64,000 bases of DNA, from NCBI GenBank assembly GCA_037074765.1, contig JBAMDO010000043.1, positions 231,501-295,500 on the forward strand, given 5' to 3'. This DNA comes from Mansonella perstans. Taxonomy: Eukaryota > Nematoda > Chromadorea > Rhabditida > Onchocercidae. A program made the translations under genes and the position numbers. The notes beneath the pieces were generated by a model. That model had not been told where the DNA came from. It was given only the letters and a program-made list of their open reading frames with translations, and searched no databases. This document shows, piece after piece, positions 1 through 11,000 of this stretch; the stretch's first letter is position 1, and each line of letters begins with the position of its first letter.

Positions 1-666
1 TGAAATGAATGATTAAAAAAGACTACAGCGTTTGAACCACATCATTTTAAGTTACTGGACATTATTTATAGGTCAAACGAAATCGAAACAAAACCTTCGA
101 AACCTTCGCTTCCTGAACCAGGAGGTTCTACATTTTACGTCTGTAAGGGAAACTGATCTCCAAAAGTATTTTTTCTACGTAGGATACTTCCAGTATTAAT
201 GACAGAATGAGACATATACAAACTACGCGATTGCACTCGGTACACGGTTGTTAATGTCTGCCGGCACAAAAAAAAAAAAAAAAAAAACGTTTTGTAGATC
301 TTTACTGTTGGTTTTGTTCTAAAAACAATCCAGAGCCATATAAATATAAAAATTTTATCAGAAAATACACATTTGTAACACAACATTTGCAACATTTGTA
401 AATTTGCAACATTTGCAACATTTGTAACGTAAAACATGTAAATTTGCAACATTTGCAACATTTGTAACGTAAAACATGTAAATTTGCAACATTTGTAACG
501 CAACAACATATTATAACTCAACATTTGTAATGCAATACATTCGCTCAACGATTATACAATTGAAAACAAGCAGAGATCAAGAAATTTGAATGTGGAGTGG
601 TCGAATAAAACGAAATGTTATAACTAAACATTTGTAACATTTGTAATGTTATAACTCAACATTAAA
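1..666. other. Non-coding left edge with poly-A tract and AT-rich repeat
   Basis: No convincing gene is visible. The stretch holds a long A tract near 268-286 and, at about 365-535, the tandem repeat listed separately. The open frame that crosses it on the minus strand is low-complexity, made of repeats rich in Cys, Leu and Gln codons, and is not a credible protein. Confidence 0.6.
365..535. repeat. 40-bp tandem repeat built from CAACATTTG sub-units
   Basis: A 40-bp unit beginning AATTTGCAACATTTGCAACA occurs at 401-440 and again identically at 441-480, with a partial third copy at 481-500. Inside each unit a 9-10 bp motif, CAACATTTG, recurs, and more degenerate copies flank the block on both sides (371-400, 500-535 and again near 625-662). 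This is a small minisatellite with nested periodicity. It is not CRISPR-like, because there are no unique spacers. Confidence 0.85.
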
Positions 667-1104
667 CTATTTTTGTATAATAACAAGTATAATAGGCAAC
701 TTCCTTCTTAACGCATCCTGCATCCACATTCTACAGCTACGCAGCAGTAAAGACAGCGAAAATGTTCGCATCAGACTTATCTTCGCAGGTGGTTTTACAT
801 AATACTCTTTATTTTCGTCTTGTTTGCGTCTAGAGACTAAAATAAACCACTCTATTCCTGAGAGATCACTCAATCTACTTTCACATAGTCTATATCTACT
901 ATTTATTCCTCTCTTCTTTAAGTATTCTAACTGAGGCCTTGTAATATTTTTAAAATCTCCAGTACCTAAAACAACCGAATTACAACCACATTTATCTTGC
1001 TCTTTCACATCAACAATACAAGTTTCACTAAGATGCAATAAAGTTACAACCATGCAACCACTATCAGAGTATATAGCAGTTATTTCAACGGATAAGAATC
1101 GAAT
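667..1104 (-). CDS. Unrecognised coding segment, possible exon of a small protein
   Basis: An open minus-strand frame of about 145 codons has a balanced composition unlike the spurious frames around it. It opens with a hydrophobic stretch, then has a soluble part containing VVLGTGDFKNI followed by LEYLKKRGI, then Arg/Lys-rich residues and a TAA-type stop at the left end. The pattern hydrophobic strand, LGTG, about 12 residues, L-K-K-R-G-I resembles the core of the Mth938/NDUFAF3-AAMDC fold, but the downstream residues do not clearly match that family. I treat the identity as unknown. A possible splice acceptor (AATTTTCAG) lies at the right end near 1156, so the gene may start further right. 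It is on the same strand as the RBM7-like exons at 1495-1899 and could be the next gene downstream or a 3' part of the same transcript. No ATG start was fixed. Confidence 0.35.
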   Translation of the reverse strand: MRFLSVEITAIYSDSGCMVVTLLHLSETCIVDVKEQDKCGCNSVVLGTGDFKNITRPQLEYLKKRGINSRYRLCESRLSDLSGIEWFILVSRRKQDENKEYYVKPPAKISLMRTFSLSLLLRSCRMWMQDALRRKLPIILVIIQK

Positions 1105-1494
1105 TATGAAATGAAGCAACAGAAGTATTGGTCCGATACTGCACAGCCTGAAAATTACTGGTTAAACGAAGTTCCCACCAATCCCATTTACACCTTCAAT
1201 ACCTATACTTTCACGAACCACACAACATTAAAATACTGTGCCACAAACTTGAGCTGCTTATTTACAAAAAGTACCATAGCTGCGATAAAAATCTTTCGAA
1301 ACATACATGTACTTGCTCTCACAACACGTATTTCAGAAATAAACAGTATTTTCGGAGCAAAAGAAACGTTGCACTATAGTAAGAAAGCTTTCACACTTTT
1401 CATGTTAAAAACTGCGAACATAGAGTCAGGAATAACTACATTCGGAAGTCAGAATAAGCAAAACTCTTTACACTAAGGAAAGTTTAAAATCTAC

Positions 1495-1899
1495 CTGCTG
1501 AGTGCCTTGCTTAGGTCGAACTGAAATTTGTTTGTTGAAAAGCCCGATTCGATCAAGCATTTCACATGCAAAGGGGACACTTGCTTCATGCTTGAAAACG
1601 ACCAATGCATAACGATATGCTAAATTACAGTCACGACCAATGCTCGTACGTAGGATGATTGTGTCGAGAGGTCCCACCTAAAAAATATTTATTCTTAGAA
1701 ATAATTTTATAAATAACACTAATGAACCCAATGAACAATAACATCAACAAGAGATAACATTGTCTGATTTTGTATGATTAATATACGGTAACAAAAGGCA
1801 TAAACAACGTACCTGACTGAACAGCTCCTTCAAAAGTTCTTCAGTAACATTTTCATGGAGACTACACACATAACAGGTCCGTTCACTTGGGTCATCCAT
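1495..1899 (-). CDS. RBM7-like RNA-recognition-motif protein (5' exons)
   Basis: Two exons encode one complete RRM. Exon 1 (1813-1899) starts at ATG 1899 with MDDPSERTCYVCSL and ends at a GTACGT donor. Exon 2 (1495-1677) follows a TTTTTTAG acceptor and ends in QQ at a GTAGAT donor. RNP2 is seen as CYVCSL and RNP1 as YALVVFKHE. The segment 'VTEELLKELF' and the 'FKHEASVPFA' stretch match human RBM7 (VTEELLFELF; FKHEVSVPYA), the RNA-binding subunit of the nuclear exosome targeting (NEXT) complex, which hands non-coding transcripts to the exosome. Both exons are phase 0 and give about 90 residues. The gene should continue leftwards because the exon ends at a donor, but I could not identify the C-terminal exons. 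The family assignment is fairly firm; the orthology is inference. Confidence 0.75.
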
Positions 1900-2029
1900 C
1901 CTTTCAATATACACACTATTTCATGCACGTACAATTAAAACAGCCAAACAAATTATATGTAAGCAAGTATTGTCGGAAAATTCGAATTCGGGAAAGTGAT
2001 CTGCTCTTAGTATAAATTAGTAATTTTCT

Positions 2030-3870
2030 TATAACATTTTTGTAATACTTTTTGCTTATGTAAATAACATTCATTGTGACATTTTTGCCTGTTGTAAATC
2101 ATCTATTGTCAATCATAATCCCCTCTTTTATCATTCTAACTTTATGATCTTTGTATTAAGCTTTTAATCCCGCCTCTTTTACGACAATATAGACTCTCGA
2201 TCCTCAAACTGGACATTCGCACATTCGTACATTTGTACATTCTTATACTCACTCCTTCATACGTACGTTCTAAATAAAGGTTTAATTATCTAAGTTGAGG
2301 TTTACAAACCGTCTTCTCGTCCTAACGTATCTTAGATCTCACAATATTCGATTCAACCCGGCGTCTCGTCTTCAACTCAACACAACTTTCACGACAGGAA
2401 AATTTTTTGGTGCCACGAGCCGGAAGGTAAAAAATGTCGACCTCTCTCAATCAATCAGCACAACCAACAATCGACAGAGTAATCGAACTTCTGGAAGAAA
2501 TCAAGAAACTCGAATTATCACCACCAGATCGAAACCTGCCACTGGAGGATCAGAAACAGCAATATGAAATCAAAAAACGAATCGTCAAAGACAAAGCTAA
2601 ACGGTTAGAGATGTATGTTGGTAATTTGGAAACGATTAATCAAAAATGGCTGGATCTCATACAACAAACCACGATAACAACAAAGAAAAGGGAGGAAGAA
2701 GAAAAGTACGATAAAATGGTCAACGATAAACAAGGTATTTTACACATGATTAATAATAGTAAGGAAGCTATTATTACCCTAAATTCATATTGTAATGATT
2801 TTGAATTAGCCTTTCAACAAGAAAAGTTGTTGGCTACTACATAGTTAAACCCTCATCTGCTTGTCATTCAACAATAAATTTACCACAATTACCACTACCA
2901 ACTTTTAGTGGGGATTTAAAGCTGTGGAGAGAATTTTGGAATAGCTTCAATACAGCTATACACTTTTAGGAAATCCCAAATATTCAAAAACTTACTTATT
3001 TGATTTCATGTTTAAAGGGAGAAGCATTGGATGCTATAAGAGGGTTTGATGTAGCTCCAGAGAATTATGAATTAATGAGAGAGGTTTTAATCGATAAATA
3101 TGGTAATCCTGCAACTATCAAGAAATCATTATATAACGAATTCTATTCCATTCAACGGAACGACAAAGAATGGAAAACAAGAGTGAAGCGATGGAAAAAA
3201 CTCTTCGACAGTTAGAAGCATTGGGCGAGAATCTGGAACATTCCAGTATTGAAATAACGATCGAAAATAGACTACCACCATGGATTTTGGATAAAGTCCA
3301 TCAGATGAAGGAAGAAAGAGAATCTTGGTCAGTAAATAGTTTACGAAAATTTCTAATGACATTAATTCATAGAAGCGAAGAAGTAAATAGGAATCAAAAA
3401 CCCCATCAGGAACCAATTCCAAAAAGAGTACTTCATTTTCAAAAGGGAAGAGGAACCTCCGCCTTATTTATAACAAAACAATCAAACAATCAATATTTAT
3501 AACAAAACCTTCAGTCTAGTAATAAGTAAACGTTTTGTATCCGCTGGAAGTTGATGATGTATACAACTCAAGAAGTCAATCACCAGTGTTAGACAGAACA
3601 GTGCACGAGAGTGACCAAGAAGAACCCGTTGAGAGAGATTCTAATCCTCTGAATTCGCTTCGGTGCACTAAAAACTTGCTAGCATCTTCTAGCATACACC
3701 ATATCATCATCCCAAACTCTAGTCGCAGTCTTTTTATAATAAATAAAGTTCAACATAATAACGACCTATCACACCACTGAAAACTTGAACTCCACCTCTC
3801 CCTATCTTATATAATCAAAAGGCAATGCCGGGAAATCCATCTACACATTACCAACCGGACTAGTTACACA
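2030..3870 (+). mobile_element. Degenerate, internally deleted BEL/Pao LTR retrotransposon
   Basis: Remnants lie in the order expected of a BEL/Pao element. A possible 5' LTR-like leader (about 2035-2400) has an AATAAA near 2273. It is followed by TTTTTTGGTGCCACGAGCC (2402-2420), which looks like a primer-binding region. Next come a gag segment (2434-2844), a second gag segment with the DUF1759-type core around LPTFSGDLKLWREFW (about 2895-3500), and a short pol C-terminal end with NVLYPLEVDD (about 3530-3780). Protease, reverse transcriptase, RNase H and most of integrase are missing, so a large internal deletion joined gag to the end of pol. The reading frame is broken by TAG at 2842-2844, another TAG near 2968 and a frame change near 3170-3215. 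I could not find a matching 3' LTR. The copy cannot move on its own. Confidence 0.75.
2434..3502 (+). pseudogene. Broken gag of the BEL/Pao element
   Basis: The first part (ATG at 2434) is a Lys/Glu/Gln-rich, probably coiled-coil N-terminal gag region of 136 codons. The second part contains the conserved retroelement gag pattern: a proline-rich LPLPTFSGD, an aromatic W-R-E-F-W motif, and after it K-L-T-Y-L-I-S-C-L-K-G-E-A-L, which is typical of the DUF1759/Pao gag family. At least two stop codons (2842-2844 and near 2968) and one frame change near 3170 interrupt it, so no full-length product is possible. Its strand is opposite to the flanking host genes. Confidence 0.7.
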
Positions 3871-5076
3871 TGGTAATTAACCGGGTGTAAAATATCGGAG
3901 ATAGAAATGAAAGCGCAATTGACGTAGAATTCGCCTCCTTTTTCCTTATGCTTCTCTAACATTTCACAGAATGAAGCAGTCACATTTCTTATTCGCTTCG
4001 ACTGCAAATAATGTATCTTTAGAATAACACACTACGTCACAAGTTACGTGGGTTATCTACTCGTCCATTCATCTAAAATTCTAGATATGACACCTCCCGC
4101 TTACGAATGGTGAATATCTTGCCATTTCTGCAGTTACAGTATGTCGGCAACAAAGGGATAAAACACGCTAAAAGATTGGAAGAAATAGAGAGATTCTATT
4201 ACATAGAATGCTCAAGTTTTGCTGAGCAATTCATTATATGCTAACTGTTCGGATAAAAAAAAATTTTGCCTCGGAACAAACACCACTAACTGCTATCAGC
4301 TAAAATAGAAATTCCAGTTCTTCATAAAGCATAATGATATTCAGCGCTACAGAAAATTAAATAAGGAAATAATTCCAAAAAAATAAATTGATTAGGAATC
4401 TAAAATATTTTACTTTTTAAAAGCTTTATTACACAACCACTTTTAAGACAATGAAAAAAAATAAGTTAATGAACTACGAAAACACATACAACGGAGCGTG
4501 ATATTCCTAAGTTGGCCATTAAAAAAACATAAGCACATAAACACATGAGGAAAATAACACAAAGTTTGTTTTACACATCCATTTAAAAAGCAAAATTCAT
4601 CATGAAAATTTATATCATCAGAGTTGCTACGAATAGTTGCTAATGGTATTAACGATAACGTAAAAACATTTCAAAATCATAAATGCCTTTCAGCTACTAA
4701 AAAAATTACAATAATCGGAAACACATGCTAAAATTATGTAATGTCGCTGTTTTTATAAAACATAAATGTAAAGCAAAAAGAAAAAGATGTGCCAAATAAA
4801 ACACAAAAACTTGAAGGAAACCGCGACCAGTATTTCCTGAACGCTCTTGCTTCATTTCCATCAACATCTTTAGTTACTAACATGCTAAAAATGCAGGAAG
4901 TTCAAGCTGTGATTTTACAAAGCTACGATAACTAATTTGCACATATCATCATAACACTACCACACCGCATAATATTACCTATTACTTTTTGGAATACCCT
5001 ACTTTTCAATTCATGCCATTCGCAACCTACGTTATCTAACAATATTTAATATTTATTGTTTCTACTTAAAGATTCT
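3871..5076. other. Intergenic, 3' flank of the DMXL gene
   Basis: About 1.2 kb of AT-rich sequence lies between the retroelement and the stop codon of the DMXL gene. The right part is presumably its 3' untranslated region, because AATAAA-like signals occur on the minus strand. No coding frame, tRNA or clear repeat was seen. Confidence 0.6.
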
Positions 5077-8000
5077 TCACGTTACAGTGCGTAAATGACG
5101 TATTTTTAATGAGCAGTCGGATCCACATGAAAAAAGACGAATTTCTGGATCAATATATAGTTGTTGCACTCCTTGTACTGCTGAAGCCACTTGACGCAAG
5201 CTGAATCCTCCTCGATTAAGATGTTCGCCATCAAGTGAAGTTATAAGATGCGGTACAAGATCGGCATTCCAGACCTTTAAATTCATTTTTACTAATCAAG
5301 TTTAAAATAAGAAACGAAACTAAACGAAATAATGAGCAACAAGAGTACCAAAAAAAATAGGTCAATGATTCGCAAATATTGTATAGTTTCCAAGCATACC
5401 AAGTACCTTTGGTGAATTCATTATCCTTTTTATAAATCTGTTAAAAGCTCTTCATGAATAATCATTAACCTTAATATCTCCATCATTCGATCCAGCAACA
5501 ATGATCTGCTGAAATGGATCGTCCACAAGACATTTGACAGAAGAATTTTCGAAACACTTTACAGTGGTACGTAATCGACGTTGTCGAACATCCCATACAC
5601 ATAATTCTCCATGTCGCCCGCCCGATATTATAGTCTATACATCGTTTAAATACCACTACTTCTTTTTGAAACATATCAGAAAGATTTGCTACGCACTAGA
5701 CTTTTATGAAAGATAATTTCTAACATCTTTTCTTACAAAAATCTGATACGAAATCACAACTTCGCTGAACTTACGTTCACTCTCCTACAAATATTCTCTG
5801 TTTCTCATAAGCAGTCAGTGTAACAAAAAAAAAAAAAAAGATTAAAAACCTGGTATGATGACAAGTATATCACAGAAGTTGCTCCTTCGGGATGTGCTGT
5901 CCAGGAATGAATTTGTGCTTTTGATTGCGGCATGAGAGTATCCCAAAGGCTAACGTTTTCATCTGACAAGCCAAGACCCGCAGTAACCAGAACAGAAGAA
6001 GTGGAGCCCAGAAATCGAACATCTGCTGCGGATTTAGAATGGCATTTCTGATTCTGAAATTAAAACGAAAAATTCGAAACTATATTTGGTGTGCAAAAGC
6101 ATTATCAGGAATCAAAAAACTCACGAAAAAAGGCTTTTTGATCGGTAATCCTTGAGTTGTCTGCCATAAACATAATACTCCATCGTTGTCGACCGAAGCA
6201 AATTTGCTTCCATTATCAGAGAATAATACTTTCGTCACCTAGTATATGGAAAAACTGTCAATAATTTATAACCTCGATTTAAGCAAATTTTCGGAATGAA
6301 AGGAAACAAACTTTGGCATATTGCCCAGCTATACGAGGCGTCAAAAATGGCTGTCCAACTCCCCACTCCCACAATCGTATTGAGCCATCCGACGATCCAC
6401 TTACATCTGCAAAATACTGATGTAAAAACCAAATCGAAAACCGAGTTCTTGTTTCAATATTTCAAGACTAAATTGAGAGAATATCTACAAAAAAAACCAT
6501 CATCAATAGTAACTGCCAACTGACGAATAAGATGTTGTGCTTCATTTCAACAGTGCTCCTAGCGCATGTCAAAAAAATTTCCGAAACTATAGTGACGAAG
6601 CAACGGTCAATGAAAAGGTTCACGGCAGAAAAATGATATAGCAACTCAAATATTCCGTAGAAATAAAACGTACAATAAGGCATTGTTGGATGAGAATCAA
6701 GCCGCCGTATTCCATTAATTTGTCTTTTGTACATCTGCAGAACGTGTATCAAAGATAGACAAAGTCCATAATAGCACAAAAATGAACAAACAAACAAACA
6801 AATGCGTACATGCACACATGTTCAACATAAACTTTTATCTTTCCTGACACAATTTTAATGTTTGCATCAGATTTAAAGAATTTAGCGGAAATTCAAAGAG
6901 TCTTTCACAAAATCAACAACCAACATACCTCCTATATCGCACAACATCTAGAATATTTTATAATGCACATACCTTTATCAAAGCCTTCCGGCTTCTATCA
7001 ACAGTAAATGAAGTCATCTGCATATATCAACAAATGTAAATAAATTCTGTGAACAAGCCCAAAAAATGAAGGAAAATTCATAAACGCAGACTTATGCGTA
7101 CTTTGTTTAATTGAAAGCAAAAAAAAAAAAATATGGCGCTAATAATACACAGAAGAACTTACTGTATTTATGGAAGTGGTTTGTTGTTCATTTCCAGCTA
7201 TTAATTGATAATCATCGTTATCCTGCAAACGCAAAGGTTATGCACAGAATTCAAAAATCATTTTTGGAAGGATCAACATTTGCAGTATTCAGATCCATTA
7301 TGAGGGAGCGAAACTTCGATGCAAAACAACCTTGTCTACAATAATTTGGTTTAAAAATCTTTAAAATCTGGAATTTCTCTGCATCTCATTTTTTATTGAT
7401 TATGTAGCACTACGTAACGGCATCTTCAATCCAACTCCGATCCAAAGATTAATGAAGTAGGGAGTAGCAGGGTGAACAATGTAATATGGAATCGTTAATT
7501 ATAGTAAACATTTGTTCCTACGAAACAAGAGCAACTAATTCTTAAATTAACCATTAAACACTACCCATTCTGATAAAAAGAAACCAAACCAACTGTAGAT
7601 ACATACCTTAAACACATCTTTTTTGGTTCCATCAAGTGCAATATCAAGTTCTGCTCGATTAAACAACCAAGAAGAAAGCTTCAAATTTTCCGCACCGTCA
7701 AACAAAGCTGTAATATCCATTTCTTGTAATTCTCGCGTATTTGAAACTACCAACCAACCAGGCCTCACCTGCAAACAAAAGAAATGAATTCTTCATGCAG
7801 AACCAAGATCAACGGGGTCATCAAATTCCTATCATGCAAAAGTTCTTGCAGAACACAAATTGTAACAAAACTACCCACATGGGATTCATTTTGGCAGAAA
7901 ATCAAGGCAGTACATAAGTCAGAAACAGTAAACAGCCACAAATTCTGGAAAATGTTTTAAAAAAAGTGGAAAATGATGAAATCTCATCATTTCCCTTCTT

Positions 8001-11000
8001 AAATCAAAGTGTAACTTACTAAATCATAAAAAAAGTAAACAACTAATTAATATAGTACGAATTAATTGTTAACCTCACTGCAACAAAATGCTGCGATAGG
8101 CTCATGCTCGCGGTGTACAATTTTGAATACATTAATGGTATTTTTGTTTTCTACATCATCTGCACTTTCCCGAAGAAAACCTTCCTCCTGAACATCAAAA
8201 TTAAGTATAGGTTGAGTACATTTTTAAAAAAAGTTCGAAACAGTCAATCATAATGTAACGAATCTAAAGAACCACACACGTGACCTGCTGACCGCCGGAG
8301 CCAAATATATGCTTAATGAAAAACGGCAAAATATGATCCTGACGAATTAGATAAAGCCAGACTCTTTTTACAGGCAATACAGATGGACCCGCACATTCGA
8401 AAGGTGTGTTATTTGTTTCCATCAGAACATTATATTTCTTGAGAGGTGATTCTAAAATGTATCAAGCTCAATAATAATTTCATAGCGCGATTTGACATTA
8501 TCTGAAAACAAAACAGATAAAATGCTCATAAAAACGAAATATACAGAAATTTTTGTAAACTTAAAAGCAAATGGAAGGACAAACGATAATTAAACAATGA
8601 ATGTATTCTCTTGATTAGTCTTTAAATCCATACACACAACTAAGAAGCACCCATGAACTTCATTTGTCCACCTTTCTAAATGTATTATGAACAGTTTAGC
8701 GAATCTGTTCTGCTAAAAGAATTGAATACTGAGTACCTGAATCGTTATCATCTTTTTTAATAGATAAATCGGGAAGCAAGTCAGAAGGGCATCCACCAGG
8801 TATTGAATACAAGTGATCTTCAAGTTGTTTAGTCCAATTCTCGATAAGTTTGAAAACACTATTTGCACGAGGCGACAAGGCTGGCAGTTCTAGAAATCTT
8901 TTTTTTTACTGAGATTACTGAAGAAGAAACTTAGTAAAAATTGTTCGTAAATTAAAAGAGCTAAAATACCTGAATACTCTAAGCCTGCAAGCTGCAAAAA
9001 GGACTTCATTCGATATAATTGCTGATGGGTCAGAGCTAAACGTAAAAGCCACCAAGCAAACCCTTCCGAATCACTGTGTTGTTTTTTCTGTAATTGTTCT
9101 TCTAATTCAAAAGATGATTCGTGGTGTTCTTCGTCCGAATCACAACATTCATCCAGGATTTCAGGTAATTCTGGCTGGAAGAAAATAGTCCTATGTAAAA
9201 TATGATTTAATAAACTCTAAATGCTCTGGATTCTGAGCATGTACTACAGTCTGATATAAATAGGTAAATTCGAAAGAATTTCTAAAACATGCTTGAAAAA
9301 AACTTTCTTAAGGCCATCCTGTACGATACCTTTTCAGCAAAGAATTGCACCATACTTTTCTTTGGTGGTATCCACTCACATGCCACTTGTTTTTCTAAAG
9401 AGCTCGATTTATTTGTTGAAAAACCATGGTGAGATTTGGTAGTTGCTGCAACTCCAATCACCTCAAACAACAATTCCTTTTATTAACAAGTAATATACGT
9501 TTTTCAACACATTTTCTCATTAGAACCTAATAAAAATCACCTCGCTATTGGAACTAGATCGAAACGATGAAGAATCTCCCGGGAGACAGTCACCATCATA
9601 CTTTGTATGAGTTTCATTAAATGGAAAACCGCTTGATACTGCAGTTGTCCTCTTCACGGGTGAGCCTAAATTGAACTGCCATTATAAATGCTATAGAAAC
9701 ATTCATTTTACAAAGTGCAGAAAAAGACATGGACCTAACGTACCAGGAGTTTTTGAAGATGCTATCTTTTGTCCTTTCTCTCTGCCACCACCGAACAAAA
9801 TACCAAATTCTTTTGTACCAATGCTACGAGCTGCTAATCGAAATAACCACCTTGCATCATAAGTAGCAAATGCGTATGCGAAAAGAGAAGCAAAGATCTG
9901 TAAATATTTTGCATCGGCATCGCACAAGGATGTTCCAGTTCCGTCAATTACGTCACTAAGGAGAAAAGAATGTGGTGAAAAACCCAAAAAGAAATAATTT
10001 TAGATGAATATATCGATAAATTTTCCTCTGAGTGCGTGAAACTAGAAATTTTACTCCATATTATGAAAGCTTACTGCAATATAAGTTTCAAGCACAAGAA
10101 GTTTAAGTTGTGGAACTTCTTCATCTTTTTCTGGACTTAAAATGGTAAACAGATTGCCCACTCCTGGCCATTTAGAAGGTGACGTCGTCACTTGCAAATC
10201 ATCGTTCGCTGTTGCTACCCTGCACTTTGCCATACCTCTGAAGAACTTAAGCAAACATTAAAAAAGTCTTTTATTTCCTACAATGTTTTTTTTGGAATAT
10301 ATTCTTATCTTTTGAAAAATTCATTTATCAAGACCCAGAGATGATTTTTGCCAACCGCTTCACTTTATATTTATTAAAGTAGTGAGTGGAAATACTTTTG
10401 CTTCACTCTATATTTATTAAAGTAGTGAGTGGAAATACTTTTGACCATACCCGCAACTGCTTCCAGAAATATTACTGACACTGCAAAGTGACTGGTATAA
10501 GCATGAAGATAATCCCTGACACAAGCTATATATTTTACAAACCTGAAAATAACGACTTATAAACAAAGATCCAAAGGCAGTCTAATGAAAATTAAAGAGG
10601 TGAAAACAGTATAAACCATAAAGCATGAAGAGTGAATAAACAACTGATAAATACTCATTTTTTGTAGCGAGAAGGATATTTTTTTTTTCGTTTATGAGTC
10701 CTAAAGTCCTAAAGAGAATTTCTAGTTGAAAATGTTACTTTTTTGTTAAAGAGGAAAAAACTGGTGACAGAATGGGGAGCCAACAAATATTTCAATGGCC
10801 TATTAATCTAAACTTCTTGTTAAACATTTTAAAAACTAACTTTAGTCAAAGAGCTTTCGATCTGAGGAGGTTCCGAGAGATCAACAAGTGACAGCAAAAT
10901 ATCAGAACACAGACTTTTCAAAAAATTGAGCGGTGATCCAGATATTTCGCGTGGTGGAACTGATACAAAAAAAAGCGGAAATGAACGCAAATTTTTTAAA

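Noticed and set aside
365..535. CRISPR-like array or repeat protein
   Set aside because: Repeats are directly adjacent with no unique spacers, and the encoded frame is low-complexity. It is a simple minisatellite.
3535..3780. Independent small gene with acidic protein
   Set aside because: The NVLYPLEV start and its position after gag identify it as the end of the BEL/Pao pol region.
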